Positions 22,600-38,284 of a stretch of DNA of 64,000 bases are shown one piece after another. Under the pieces are notes generated by a model. That model was given only the letters and a program-made list of their open reading frames with translations, ran no database searches and was not told the DNA's origin. The DNA comes from Acanthosepion lycidas (lineage: Eukaryota > Mollusca > Cephalopoda > Sepiida > Sepiidae): contig OZ010578.1 of the NCBI GenBank assembly GCA_963932145.1, positions 41,343,101 through 41,407,100 of the forward strand. The letters run 5' to 3'. Numbering within the stretch: position 1 is the first letter of the stretch; each line of letters starts with the position of its first letter. A program made the translations under genes and the position numbers.

Positions 22600-23216
22600 T
22601 TTTATTCCATATCTGAAAATGCGAAAAGATATTCCGAAGAGTCTAATACAAATACCAACGCTATTCTGATTCGATTATTTCTTTTAGTAATATTTCAATG
22701 TCATAACACTTTGGACCCCGTTGAAGCGTAAGATGGAAGTAAGTAAGGGATTATTTGGGCAATATTTAACATGTGGAAGAATTTCCTACCCCAGTTAAGA
22801 TTTTGGGCTTCTTCCAGACTAATTTACCTAATTAACAATATAGAAGATTAGTTCTATCGAATAACACAAATTTATACAAAACCAAAATATAAATCTGAAA
22901 ACTCAAGTCATGTTATTAAATAACCTCGTCAGATCGTGACTTTCGTATGGAAGTCATGCATGGCGCCAAACCCGTTCAGGAATATCTAAACTGTCAGCTG
23001 TATACAACTGCTTCTTCAGATCAGTGATTAAAAATAACTTTGAGCGAGTGAAACCAGTGGATCTCAGAGAAGACTACACCTCTTCGAAACTTGTGGTCTG
23101 GTGCTACAGAATCACAGACAAAGAACTGTATCTGATAGTGACGTACCAATTCAAGAGGAACGAAGAATAACACAGTGACAAAATATCTTAATAATCAACA
23201 ATCAATCAATGGCCAA
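22600..23216. repeat. Partly repetitive spacer
   Basis: 22880-23030 (CATGTTATTAAATAACCTCG, TATGGAAGTCATGCATGGCG) is an inverse copy of 43800-43935, and a short piece also matches 49540-49590. The rest is unassigned. Confidence 0.6.
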
Positions 23217-23256
23217 CTGATCAGAACCAAGGAGTACTTGGTTGAAACGTTGTGTC
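23217..23256 (+). ncRNA. Hammerhead-like relic with 7-bp helix II
   Basis: CTGATCA (23217-23223), one extra G, AACCAAG/CTTGGTT (7 bp, loop GAGTA), GAAAC, GTT, GT, then G at the cleavage position. Core position 8 is C and helix I does not form, so it is inactive if it ever was a ribozyme. The sequence after it resembles the SINE tail at 21790. Confidence 0.35.
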
Positions 23257-23377
23257 TATAATAACAACTATATCAACCAAGATGAGAAAAATAGTTCGAA
23301 ATAATAATTAAGCACCAAAGTCGTGTGACACCTGAGTAAAAAAGAAACTTAAAATGCTGACTAATCGCAAGACATTT

Positions 23378-23740
23378 TGCTTATCGTACGACCGTCACGG
23401 GTATGACGATAAACTACATCCGCGTCCTGGGTAAGACGATAAACTACGTCCAGCAGCAAGGCCCTTGATCAGGAAGTTTTGAGGAGCGTGGAACCACCTC
23501 TTAATTGCTGATGTTCCCAGGTCCACCCTGACCCGGAGTGATAGCACCTGTTAGATCCCCAGCTATGGGCAAATAGTTAACCCCGAAACTGAGGTAAAAA
23601 CGCTATAAAAGTGTAAAAATGGGTTTTAATACCAGAAATACTTTGTAAAAAAAATTATTATCAGCAATAAATTTTTGAAGAAAAAAAACTATTATCAGCA
23701 ATATATTTTTTGAAAAAAATATTACCAGCTATAAATTTTT
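23378..23740 (-). mobile_element. Minisatellite-bearing SINE-like element, body
   Basis: Contains, on the minus strand, the family blocks GATGTAGTTTATCGTC, AGAGGTGGTTCCACGCTCC, GTTAACTATTTGCCCATAGC and TGGTAATATTTTTT units. It continues directly into 23741-24102, so together they form one longer copy. Confidence 0.75.
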
Positions 23741-24102
23741 GATAACATAAATATTACCAGCAATACATTTTTGAAGGAAAAAAAACTATTACCAGAAATA
23801 TATTTTTGACAAAATAAAAATATTACCAGCAATAAAGGTTTTGTCGGCATTAAATAACCCACTGAGGTTTATATGCTGTAAAACAAACCAAACCAACCAA
23901 GCTATCGTCAGACGACAGGCGTTTTTTCCTTTCCACGAAGACAACTAGTGAATATCAAAATGGCTATATTTTCCTGGATAGAGACATATACAGTACGTCA
24001 GAGGCGAATGGTCGAGGTATGCCAATACAGTTTGAACCATTCTACCACTAAACCATAACAGATCTTCTTCAGATAGCAACTGAACGGATGTCTAGTAAAA
24101 TA
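23741..24102 (-). mobile_element. SINE-like element, 362-bp segment, second copy
   Basis: Near-identical to 22195-22556 at an offset of exactly 1546 bp. Here the minisatellite runs on without a break into 23640-23740, so this is likely the source context and 22195-22556 the derived copy. Confidence 0.8.
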
Positions 24103-24541
24103 GCGATTGGCATGAAAGAGCGCACGAAGCAGAAATATGTCACCAAATTTTTCCACGCGTAAAAACAAGCACCTATTTTATTGTCATTCATCGATATTTG
24201 CTGAATGTTTTCAAAGAAGAAACAGTGGATGTGAGCACAACTAGGCAGTAATAATGCGTTTCAGCAATGGGTATCGTCAATGCTAAACGAATTATTTTTC
24301 ATTAATCATTTGATCTTCAGGTGTTGAATGAAAAGATAAATTTCTTGCAAAACAGAAAAGTATTCGAAGATCTTGCTCTGGTGCATCATGAATATGGTCT
24401 TTTCTTATGGTGACAAGCCACGTTTCGAGTTCGGCATGTATGCCCTTCTTCAGCATGCATAGCCATTGTTTGACTTAAATATTGTTATCACTTATAATTT
24501 ATGTGGAAATAAAAGCGAGGCAATATTTTGCAATGTCCCTC

Positions 24542-24542
<1 letters not shown>
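24103..24542. other. Unassigned spacer with CTGAAGA/GAAAC tail motif
   Basis: Minus strand at 24401-24454 has CTGAAGA ... CTCGAAACGTGG, similar to PLE tails but with a poor helix II. Otherwise no family seen. Confidence 0.4.
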
Positions 24543-24575
<33 letters not shown>

Positions 24576-24587
24576 TTAAACAGGCTG

Positions 24588-24627
<40 letters not shown>

Positions 24628-24636
24628 TTAAGCAGG

Positions 24637-24712
<76 letters not shown>

Positions 24713-24789
24713 TTTAAGCAGGCTGAGATAGATAGATAGATAGATAGATATAAAGAGCCTGCAATAGGTAGATAGATATAAAGAAGGCG

Positions 24790-24838
<49 letters not shown>
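24543..24838. repeat. GATA/TA/GA mosaic with a repeated 14-mer
   Basis: (GATA)n blocks alternate with (TA)n and (GA)n. The phrase ATTTAARCAGGCTGA separates them at about 24575, 24627 and 24711, and a diverged form AAAGAGCCTGC occurs at 24755. Confidence 0.85.
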
Positions 24839-24839
24839 C

Positions 24840-25375
24840 GCTAAAGAGAAAATAAAATTTTAACCAACCTCTTATAAAGCTGGAATTCAAACTTCATCAC
24901 AGGATAGGAATACCTCTCAGCAACTAAACCAGAAAATCCGGCCTGCGCTTGTAATATTCACAGTCGCACATGTTCATCAACCATGTTCAGGTTTAAGTCA
25001 ATACCAAGCAAAAATAACATTGAGAGCAACAAATTGAAGCTTCCACACGTTTATTTGTGTTTTCTTGTTTCGTCAGTCCACTTCTCTAATCCATATTCGG
25101 TTACTGTCTGTTAAACACATGTTCCAAGTGTCGACTTCGCGGGACTCAAAAGTGAAGAGCGCATGTCGAGACGTGCATGTATACTTGCAAAATATGATAT
25201 TCTAATTATGCCATTTTCTGTTCACATTTATATCAGATAATTCACATTTATTTCAGTTAATTCCCGTTTAATCGGTTATCCAGCAAATAATGTCCGATTT
25301 TAGAATCAGCTTTTATTGCCGAATTATTTTGTTTAAACAATGTTTAAATGAGGCAAAATAGGAATCCGGATCACC
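24840..25375. other. Unassigned spacer
   Basis: No recognised coding region or repeat family. Confidence 0.5.
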
Positions 25376-25706
25376 TACAGGGTGGTCTGAAAGTCTTGTC
25401 ACCCCCTACATGATATAATTTTCTTTTTCAACGCCCTGTGGGGTATTACTAAGAAGTAAGTTTAACATGAACGATACCAGAATACTCATCAGTTGAAGGA
25501 CGCCGTTTGCGGCAATCAACAAAGCACAGCGTCGTAAAATACCATACAAATCATACATGTTCATACAAATCCTCTCAATGTGTAACAGCGTCAATGAAAG
25601 TGAATAAACTGAATCCAATACATGTACTTTGTATTATTGTATTATTGTTATTACTATTGTTAGCATTACTTTTTGGTCATGGGGTGACATGACTTTTGGA
25701 CCATTT
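25376..25706. mobile_element. Mariner-type MITE, about 330 bp
   Basis: Left end GGTGGTCTGAAAGTCTTGTC-ACCCC and right end GGGGTGACATGACTTTTGGACC are inverse copies, the typical terminal repeats of a mariner. The interior has no transposase. Its right third (TTGTTAGCATTACTTTTTGG) recurs at 25995-26020 next to a second terminus at 26023-26046. Confidence 0.75.
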
Positions 25707-25869
25707 TCTATTTCAAGATTAAGATAGTGAAATGAATATTGATAGAGTGGCATTTATTTTTATATACCCGCGGGCGTTATATTAACATTTAGATATATGC
25801 ATGTGGGAGTGGAGATAGATCGATCGAATTATGATACAGGAAACAATTATTTTACAAAAATTCATAACA

Positions 25870-25976
<107 letters not shown>

Positions 25977-26044
25977 GCTTTGTATTTTTGTATTGCTTCT
26001 ATTGTTAGCATTACTTTTTGGTATGGGGTGACATGACTTTCGGA

Positions 26045-26689
26045 CCAGTCTGGATAAATTTCTGCCATCGAGTTTTAAATTTATTTATACCTTTACAATA
26101 AAACTCTAAAGGTTTTAACTCCAAGAAATCTTTGAATGCAGTTTTTGCATCTTCTTTTGGCCGGAAGATCTTCTGGCTTAAAAAAATAACTTTTCAAGAT
26201 GCTTGAAAGAATGGTAGTTAGTGGGCGATTGATCAGAGAATATTATGGATGCAGTAAAGTTTCGTCTCCCAACTCATTAAGCTTCTGCAGTGTCAAAATG
26301 TCACCGAGCATTGTCATGAAGTAGAATTCGACTTCGCCGATTAATCAATGCCGGTCGCATTTTGCTTAAGTGAATACGCATTTCATTCAGTTGCTGTAGT
26401 CAATTCCGGCAGTGATGCTCTGTTTAGATTCCAGAAAGGTTTTAATGGCTAACTCTAATGGCAGGGCACTAAGCAATCATTATAATCTTCTGTTGGTGCA
26501 TTTTCAATATTGGATAGTTTGGGGTCTTCGTCGGGATCAAGCTATTGAGCCAATCTTTTGTCATAAAGGATCCATTTCTTATCACAAGTCACAAGTCGAT
26601 CAAAAGTAAATCATTCGAATTTCACACAAACAGCATCGAACACGCTTGAGAACATCGGAGTACTCTACTTCATAGCAATATGGCAATAT

Positions 26690-26690
<1 letters not shown>
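26045..26690 (-). pseudogene. Mariner transposase remnant
   Basis: Minus-strand frames give QQLNEMRIHLSKMRPALIN, ILLHDNA (the second catalytic Asp block) and EDLPAKRRCKNCIQ. FYCKGINK-like residues follow. This is the central to C-terminal part of a DD34D mariner transposase. Several frame shifts and stops make it dead. The 3' side runs straight into a terminal repeat of the 25376-type MITE, so its own 3' end was lost. Confidence 0.7.
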
Positions 26691-30180
<3,490 letters not shown>

Positions 30181-30189
30181 TTTCGCCTT

Positions 30190-30590
30190 CGATTGGTTTG
30201 GTTTGGCATATCAACATCAATGGGTTATTTAATGCCGACAAGATTTTTATTGCTGGTAATATTTTTTTCCTTCAAAAATGTATTGCTGGTAATAATTATT
30301 TCCTCAAAAATGCATTGCTGGTAATATTTTTCTACAAAAATGTTTTAAAACCTATTTTTAAACTTTCATAATGTTTTAACCCCAGTTTAGGGGTTAACTA
30401 TTGCCCATAGCTAGGACCCTAACAGATGCTACCATCTCAGGCAATGGTGGACCTAGGAACACCAACAATTAAGAGGTGGTTCCACGCTCCTCAAAACCTT
30501 CTGATCAGAAGCTTTGCTGCTGGATGAAGTTTATCGTCTTACACACGAAGCGGATGTAGTTTATCGTCTTACCCAGGACAGTTTTGCATT
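30190..30590 (+). mobile_element. Minisatellite-bearing SINE-like element, short copy
   Basis: GGTTTGGTTTGGCATATCAA, GGGTTATTTAATGCCGACAA, three or four TTGCTGGTAATATTTTT units, then GGGGTTAACTATTGCCCATA, AAGAGGTGGTTCCACGCTCC and ATGTAGTTTATCGTCTTACC. Same order as 48755-49500, with a much shorter minisatellite. Confidence 0.75.
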
Positions 30591-30749
30591 CGAGAGTCGT
30601 AATAAAAGAAAGGTGCCATCCAACACGGATACAGCGCTTGAACATATAATTCAACAAGTGTATCCGATAACTATTAACGTTTACAAAATAAACAATACGG
30701 AAATCAGTGGATTAAGAGACAAGGGGTTAGTGAGGTGTTAAAGAATTAG

Positions 30750-31066
30750 GAACATAAATGTTACTAATGAGGGGTAAGAGAAAAGAGGAGGACAGTAGAT
30801 ATTGATTGACATTGCATTTAAATTTTGGAGATTAAAGGATGGAGCTGGAAGGGAGTTCTACAGGCGAGAGTGAGAGAGAAGAAACTGTTAGCATAGAACT
30901 TATGCCTATATCCAGGCAGCTCAACTATAAACTGCTGAGATCTCAACGCCAGTCTGGTACTGCACTTAAATTCAAAAAGTTTACGCACCATAGTGAAGAA
31001 CTCATCCGAGCAATTACCACGAAAGTATTTATAGAAAAGGCATACAGAAAACTAGTATATGCAGCT
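30750..31066 (-). pseudogene. Jockey-like LINE, extreme C-terminal fragment
   Basis: Minus strand shows AFSINTFVVIARMSSSLWC, PKFKCNVNQYLLSSSF and the 3'-end context of the family. No RT remains. Confidence 0.65.
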
Positions 31067-31482
31067 CTTTAAATGAACCCTGTTTTCTATGTTTATATGA
31101 AATTATCTACGATTTATAAGCAGACGACTTCGTATCATTACCGATATATTAATCAATTTTTTTCGGTGAGTTTAAATGTAGCATCGGTCACATTCGATTG
31201 GTTAATCACGGTAAAGCTCAAAAACCTATTTTTAATTGTGTTTTTTTTTTCTCGAGAAAAAAGTGAATGTATTCTGCTTTTGAAATTAAAATAATCGTTC
31301 ACTCGACGGTAGTTTATCGTCGCCCGATGAAACATATTTGTAGCGTTGAAACATAATTGCAATTGTGTAACGATTTTTAACATATTTCTGTTTTAATACG
31401 CTAAAATAAATAATATATATATATATATATATTATCATAAAAATATAATTTTCATGTATGTTACGTTTATGGGTTAAAGTGC

Positions 31483-31646
31483 TCAATATCAGGGATAAAG
31501 TGTATGTAAATATAAAAGTGGACATTGAGGTCAACACACAGCGGTGAGAGCCTGCTTCGTGCTTAAACGTATGTGCACATGACCTAACGATTGCGCATAA
31601 GCATGAAACAGACTGTCACCACTGAGTGTTGGCCTCAATGTCCACT

Positions 31647-31648
<2 letters not shown>
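31483..31648. mobile_element. Inverted-arm element with box and hammerhead-like relic
   Basis: Arms GTGGACATTGAGGTCAACAC (31519-31538) and GTGTTGGCCTCAATGTCCAC (31627-31646) are inverse. The left end has the box TGCTCAATATCAGGGATAAAG (31484-31504). On the plus strand CTAACGA, TTGC...GCAT, GAAAC, AGACT, GTC (31572-31611) is a decayed hammerhead of the 14025 family. Confidence 0.6.
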
Positions 31649-31672
<24 letters not shown>

Positions 31673-31678
<6 letters not shown>

Positions 31679-32484
31679 GTGATGGCTAAATTGTCGTCCA
31701 AGTTATGCAAATATGAAAATAAGACGGACATCTAATTTCAAAATGTATATTTACCAAATTTACACAAATGCTAAAGAATAAATGTATTTAATAATTACGC
31801 CACTGACTTCAAACACGACCTCCAGACGACTTCAGATCTCCTGCAACTCTTCTGGATGCTTTCCTTGTTTAAGTTGGTAAAATTTTACCATAATTCTTGC
31901 CGTCATTTTATCTATGTTGTTATAAGAGCTTATTTTGACCCACACATAATAATCAGGGGGTTGCAGTCTAGGGAGTTAGGTAGTCACATGACATGGGTGA
32001 TGTGCTCGTAAAAATTGTCTGACAACGATGATTGGGTTCTCCTGCTTGTGTGGCATGGTGCAAATTCATGGTCTTCCGCCTGTCACTCTATTGACCCAAG
32101 GCAGCACTACCTCCTCAAGGCACTTGATATAGGCCTCCGTATTGAGTCTGTGGTACTGACCAACAAATTCGGGAGCTGTTTTCTTATCAGAACAATCACA
32201 GTTTGTTTTACGAGCTGCTGTACCTTCGTAATCAACAATAGACTCAACCTACTCTTTCCGAATCCTCTGCACTGTCTTCAGATTGACACCCAAACACTCT
32301 GAAATGTTCGTATTGGAGCTTCCGGTGTGAATGCCAAGCAGTACAGCATGCCGTTTCTAAATTTCTGGTGGAGTGAATGGCGTCATAGCGCTCGTTTTCG
32401 CACAGACGGTGCCCAGCTGACCCTACTATACTGAGCAGTCGACAAAATCAAAAGCAAACAAATTAAAAATATAAAATGGCGGCA

Positions 32485-32487
<3 letters not shown>
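31673..32487 (-). mobile_element. maT-like Tc1/mariner element, internally deleted
   Basis: Minus strand has an N-terminal helix-turn-helix region (KRHAVLLGIHTGSSNTN, LGVNLKTVQRIRKE) and then CLEEVVLPWVNRVTGGRP. Further on are FLRAHH and QPPDYYVW, the region of the last catalytic Asp. The segment between VGQ and the C-terminal block is short and frames are broken. The left terminus AGGGTGTGATGGCTAAATTG resembles, inverted, the right terminus of the copy at 57335-57660. Confidence 0.7.

Positions 32488-32578
<91 letters not shown>
32488..32578. repeat. (TA)n(GT)n microsatellite
   Basis: (TA)n to about 32516, then (GT)n to 32578, at the end of the maT-like element. Confidence 0.9.
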
Positions 32579-32581
<3 letters not shown>

Positions 32582-32639
32582 GCGTTAACGACAGAAATTC
32601 AGTTTTTTTTTTAAATCTACACTATTTACATTATTCGGA

Positions 32640-32965
32640 CTATTGTCCTCATCTTTGTCGCCATCTTTGTAAAGGTGTTAGTTAAATCCAGTGACCGGAT
32701 CCGAAGTGTGTGAGTTCAATACCTGGTTAAGGCGGTGGAGAAATTGGAGAGGGGATTTAACAGGATATAACTGATAACTGACATCTGTTAGACATGGCAC
32801 GTGGAACTAGAACAGTGAGCGAAATAAAGGGTTCAGTTCGACATTCCAACCACCTGAAGAAGGCCGGCGCGAACAATCGGCGAAAGGTTGTAATAAATAT
32901 GGCCACAATAGTCCAAATAATGTAAATAGTGTACATAACACCTCATCTCAGAAATATAGACAGAT
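32640..32965 (+). mobile_element. tRNA-derived SINE
   Basis: A-box-like CCAGTGACCGGATCC region, B box GAGTTCAATACC (about 32713), then TTAACAGGATATAACTGATA, GTTCGACATTCCAACCACC and CTGAAGA...GAAAGGTTGTAATAAAT. Same family as 1368-1835 and 21340-21885. Confidence 0.75.
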
Positions 32966-33069
32966 ACTTTTTAATTTTTTAAAAAATTACTTAAGTTACC
33001 TCCCACGCAGAGGAGTAACCAATATTTTGAATTTATGGTATTAACACATAACACATTCATAGATGTGCA

Positions 33070-33113
33070 TCCCCCTGAAGATGGTCTCAGATGAGATTGA
33101 AAGTACTTGCGGA
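33070..33113 (+). ncRNA. Hammerhead-like relic, 7-bp helix II
   Basis: CTGAAGA (33075-33081), one extra T, GGTCTCA/TGAGATT (two G-U pairs, loop GA), GAAA, palindromic AGTACT as helix III, cleavage base T (33108). Helix I is CCCC/GCGG plus T-A with one mismatch. The core is complete apart from the extra nucleotide. Confidence 0.45.
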
Positions 33114-33255
33114 AAATAACAAATTTTTTAAATAAAATTTTGGAAGTTTTCTCAATCAATTTTCTATAGACAGCAAGAATTTAATTCGGGGGCTTGAAAG
33201 GATTAAAACTAAAATAAATAGGCATAATACGTCTAAATTATTTAACCAAACCTCT

Positions 33256-33314
<59 letters not shown>

Positions 33315-33318
<4 letters not shown>

Positions 33319-33640
33319 GAGTAGCATGGATCCATCCAGCTCTTATCTCAAATAACAACTTAAAAGAGACAGTTTGATCAACACAAGGATTGTTAAAAGA
33401 TTCATGTTAAAAAAATAAAAAAAAAACAAATTCAAACTACAGACAAAAGTTCATTTTCTCCATCAAGACATTCATTTCTGTAGTTCACTGCTACCAGCAA
33501 GCAGAAATATTTCTCCTCCCGATGATGGCCATTTCGGCCGAAACTAGTCGAGGAATCTAAATGAAATAATAATAAAAACGAAAAAATATTAATCTACAAC
33601 CCAATGCGTCTGAAGATTTTAATTTTTTAATATTTTTTAT
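33315..33640 (+). repeat. Dispersed repeat with hammerhead-like motif (inverse of 5215-5530)
   Basis: The hammerhead-like part is 33514-33554. Helix I is TCCTC/GAGGA (33514-33518 with 33550-33554). The core is CCGATGA, then one extra T. Helix II is GGCC/GGCC around ATTTC, followed by GAAA and palindromic ACTAGT as helix III. The cleavage base is C33549. Core position 4 is C instead of U in both copies of this family. Confidence 0.65.
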
Positions 33641-33657
33641 TGTTCAAAAAAAAAAAA

Positions 33658-34239
<582 letters not shown>

Positions 34240-34330
34240 TCACTCTCTTTTCAGGATATGAGTGATCATGTCTCTCCACAGCTTCCTGTCTTTTGTTGCT
34301 CTTGATATAGTTATTTGTTCACTGATTATT
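34240..34330 (-). pseudogene. RTE-like LINE 3'-end scrap
   Basis: Minus strand GGAAGCTGTGGAGAGACATG parallels GGAAATTGTGGAGAGCCATG near 22065-22085, the 3' end of the RTE-like family. Confidence 0.5.
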
Positions 34331-34389
34331 TTGTTACATCACTAATCTTTTTCTTTAGTTTTATTCTTTTTTCCTAAATTTATTTCATT

Positions 34390-36060
34390 TGCTTGTTCGT
34401 CCTTCTTCTTCTTCTTCTTCTTCTTCTTCTTTCACTTACACATATCTCTTTTCTTCTTCTTCTTCTTCTTCTTCTTCTTCTGTTTTTTCGTTTGTTACTT
34501 TATCCTTCATCTCCCTTTATATTTCCTCTTTCATCCCGAGCTTGATTTTCTTCCTTTTTCTTTCTTTATCCCATTCAAATTTTTTCGTCTTACACATGTG
34601 TCTTTTCTTCTTCTTACACATAACTTTTTCTTCTTCTTTTCCTTCTTCTTCTTCTTCTTCTTCTTCTTTCACTTACACATATCTCTTTTCTTCTTCTTCT
34701 TCTTCTTCTTCTTCTTCTTCTTCTTCTTCTGTTTTTCGTTTGTTACTTTATCCTTCATCTCCCTTTATATTTCCTCTTTCATCCCGAGCTTGATTTTCTT
34801 CCTTTTTCTTTCTTTATCCCATTCAAATTTTTTCGTCTTACACATGTGTCTTTTCTTCTTCTTACACATAACTTTTTCTTCTTCTTTCCTTCTTCTTCTT
34901 CTTCTTCTTCTTCTTCTTCTTCTTCTTCTTCTTCTTCTTTCACTTACACATATCTCTTTTCTTCTTCTTCTTCTTCTTCTTCTTCTTCTTTTTCTTCTTC
35001 TTCTGTTTTTCGTTTGTTACTTTATCCTTCATCTCCCTTTATATTTCCTCTTTCATCCCGAGCTTGATTTTCTTCCTTTTTCTTTCTTTATCCCATTCAA
35101 ATTTTTTCGTCTTACACATGTGTCTTTTCTTCTTCTTACACATAACTTTTTCTTCTTCTTTCCTTCTTCTTCTTCTTCTTCTTCTTCTTCTTCTTCTTCT
35201 TCTTCTTCTTCTTCTTTCACTTACATATATCTCTTTTCTTCTTCTTCTTCTTCTTCTTCTTCTTCTTCTTCTTCTTCTAATACACACATCTCTTCTTATT
35301 CTTCTGTTTCTTCATTTGTTACTTCCTCTTCCTCTACCTTTATATTTTCTCTTTCATCAAAAATTTTATTTTCTTCTTTTTTCCAACTCACTTACATATA
35401 TTTCTTCTTCTTCTTCAACCCATTTGCAAATATTTCTTTTTCTTCTTCTACCCACTTACACATACCTCCCCTGATTCAACTTTTATTATCCTTTCTTCGT
35501 ATAGATCTTTTTTTTCTCTTTCCTCTCTTCAATCCTTTTTCCGTCGTTGCGTTCGTCATTTTCTTCTGCATCCATCTTTTCTTTTCCCATTTCTTTCACC
35601 CTTTTTCCTTTTCTTTTTTCACTCTCCCCCCAATTCATTCATTCTTCTTCTTCTTTTATGTTTTTTCTTTCTTTCTTTGTCTTCCTTATTTGTTTTTGCA
35701 TCTGCTCCTGCGTCCTTTCTTTTACTCTTTCTTCCTTTTCCAGTTTTCTCTCTTTTTTTTATCCATCAATCTGTTCTTCTTCTTGTTTGTTCTCTTTTTT
35801 GTTCTATCATTTTTTTCTGTATTTGTTTCTTTCTTTCCTTCTTTTTTTTTAATTTCAAATGGATTGAATTATGGGGAAAAGAAAGAAACGTCTACAGTGG
35901 CTCGTTTTTTCTTTTTCCTTGCTTCATTCAATTCTCATTCTCATACTGCTTCTTGTCATGCTTCTTGTATGTTTTTTTTTCTTCTTTGACTTCGCCATTT
36001 TCTTCAGTATCTTTTTCCTCCATTCTTTTTCTCCTTTCCTTATTTTCAACTTCTGCACTC
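34390..36060 (+). repeat. (TTC)n-rich polypyrimidine domain with nested minisatellite
   Basis: Units beginning TTCACTTACACATATCTC start at 34431, 34668, 34939 and 35216, giving periods of 237, 271 and 277 bp. Each holds one or two (TTC)n arrays that lengthen from unit to unit. From 35280 the sequence is a degenerate pyrimidine tract. Long open frames here code only F/L/S runs and are not genes. Confidence 0.9.
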
Positions 36061-36345
36061 ACACGTAAAGAACAAATAAAGGATGAAAAAAAAAATCAGA
36101 TAGAAAAGAAAATATTGAAAGCAAAAAAGAAGAAGAAGAAGAAGAAAATGAAGAAGAAGATGAAGAAGAAGAAGAAAATGAAGAAGAAGAAGAAGAAGAA
36201 GAAGAAGAAGAAGAAGAAGAAGAAGAAGGCATTGAATTACGGAAAACAGAAAGAACGAGAAAATTTAGATGTGAAAAGAAATAAGAAAAGGAAAAAAAAA
36301 ACAGACAGTAGAAAATGACGAAGTCAAAAAATAAAAAATTTTTTT
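36061..36345 (+). repeat. (GAA)n polypurine tract
   Basis: GAA/AAG repeats at 36120-36230 flanked by A-rich purine sequence. It is the strand-inverse composition of the preceding 1.7 kb, with the switch near 36065. Confidence 0.9.
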
Positions 36346-36729
36346 TTTCCGTAATTAAATCCATTATTCTTCGTCTTCTAAATTATTTTGCTGTTTCTCT
36401 CTTAGTTGAAACCTAGAATAATTAACATATCACGATTCATAAGAATGCTCTCGACATATCCTGGTTTGGAAATTGCTAATCGTCACAACCTAATTATTTA
36501 GGAATATTTAATAATCAAATACACACCAACGACCTTCAGTATTTATGACTTATTTTCCAGTCATTGTAAAGTACACTGTATAGTGTGACACACAAACAAA
36601 AGAACAATCAATGAGTCACCCCCCACCTTTACTAAATCTTCATGTCTTAAGCTGATGAATTATTATTGGGCAAAGTTCATTCCTAATTCATGTTCTGAAA
36701 TTCATCATCTAAACTGAGCTTAATTATGG
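36346..36729. other. Unassigned AT-rich spacer
   Basis: Nothing recognised. Confidence 0.5.
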
Positions 36730-37185
36730 AAATATTACTTACCGTTGGTTGAACGTGGTCTGATCAAAAATATCGAGACAGTTGCTATGGTAATGGAGCT
36801 AAAGTACACAGAGTGAAAACCGCTTGGCACAGATTAACCTTGAACTCTGTCGCGCATGCACACTTGCTTTGTTTTTAGCCGTGATTGGAAGGAAAGTGTA
36901 TAGAGTGTGGTCGTCTCATCACATTACTGAATTTCTATTAGTAACCATGGCTTATGCAGAAGTTTTTGACCAATGACTACATTCCCCAGGTCCAATAACC
37001 ACCATTGCGACTATTCCCTATTCAAAATCAAATCCTATTTGAAACGGAAAAAAATTTCAAGACGTCAAGGCAACCCAAGAGAATGCGTTGAGGGAGAAGT
37101 TCCAGGAATGCTTCCATCAATGGAAACTACACTGGATAACGTATATGGCTTCAGAAGGGGGCTACTTTGAAGGAGATTAAATGAT
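36730..37185 (+). mobile_element. Mariner element, internally deleted
   Basis: A left terminus TCTGATCAAAAATATCGAGA (from about 36753) matches the termini of 41956-42200. The right part (37055-37172) encodes the transposase C-terminus: FQDVKATQENALREKFQECF, then WITYMASEGGYFEGD and a stop. Most of the transposase is missing. The right terminus is replaced by the LTR-like fragment at 37186. Confidence 0.75.
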
Positions 37186-38275
37186 GAATAGATGCGTGCT
37201 GTAGTTTTCGTAAGTCTAAGTCGTTCTTCAAAAATAAATTGTTCTTGGTTAGAAGTTGAGGTCGATAATGCGCGAATCTTAGCTTCTGCGAGGCGGGTCT
37301 TCAGAGCTCTCAGCTCACTGCAACTGCTTGCCTGTCTGTCTCCAACCCCAACTGTGAACTTCACTCAACTTAAATGGAACTCGAACTGGTCCTTAACTCG
37401 CTGCGACTCTGCTTATATGGACGCCGACCAAAACCGGGGTTTGAGGTTCCTTGATAATTTTAAAACCACTTCTTTGTTTTTGGTCAGGAAAATTTTATTA
37501 TTTTCCATTTTTGGAAGTCTTTCATCTTCCCACATTCTTCTTTTCACATGATTACCTCCGCCTAACGCTCATGCCACCGTTCAGCCAATGGGCGCACAGC
37601 AGCGTGGGTGTGGCCAGACTAGCCTCGGTTTAAAAAATTTTGCTCAGAGAAAAAAAAAAATTATCTTCCCTTTTTTTTTTTTTACACTTTTCTTTTCTTT
37701 CTTCGAGGAGACCTCACACCCTAGACTCTTATCTTAACCGAATCACCTGGAATTCGTCAATCAGATTTTCGCCAGCATCAAGTGGGTGGCCATTTGGACG
37801 TATTTGCATTCTTGGTGCCAATTACTGATCCGATAAAATAGTTTCGCTATCATAGTCAGCCCTGACGGTAAACAGATGTTCCTCTCAATGATATTCTGCA
37901 TATAGACAAAGGCTTAACCTTTCCTTCATGGTGGTCAGCGGACACTTTTGTTTTTCTCGGACAGTACGTACTTAATTAATTTTTATTTTTATCTCTTTAG
38001 AATTCTGCGGGAGGAAACTTGTCCAACTTGAAAATTCCTTTTACCATTGCCATGGGCAGATTGGACATATCTTACTCTCCGCCCCGTAACATAAATCAGA
38101 TTAAATTCTGTGTTTCACCTTTTCGACAATGGAAATAAAAAATCTTACCACTTTCCCTGTCAGAAAAATAACACCGCTTAGTGTCCTTTTCGTGATGGCT
38201 TCTTATCACCTAAATTTAATTCTCGCCTTTCTTTTTTTTTCTTCTTTCTTTCTAGCGACGTAAATAGTGTCACAA
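37186..38275 (+). mobile_element. LTR-like element, partial copy
   Basis: Collinear with the middle and right part of 15835-17518, from TAAGTCTAAGTCGTTCTTC through the CCAAT/CACCC/TATA-like block (37580-37640). It ends at TAGTGTCACA (38266-38275). Left part missing. Old fossil. Confidence 0.65.
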
Positions 38276-38284
38276 TACTAAAAT

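Noticed and set aside
34598-35989. 463-codon open frame
   Set aside because: It runs through (TTC)n and pyrimidine-rich repeats and encodes only F, L and S runs. Open because the strand rarely forms stop codons.
36061-36345. Lys/Glu-rich frame in the (GAA)n tract
   Set aside because: Low-complexity repeat translation.
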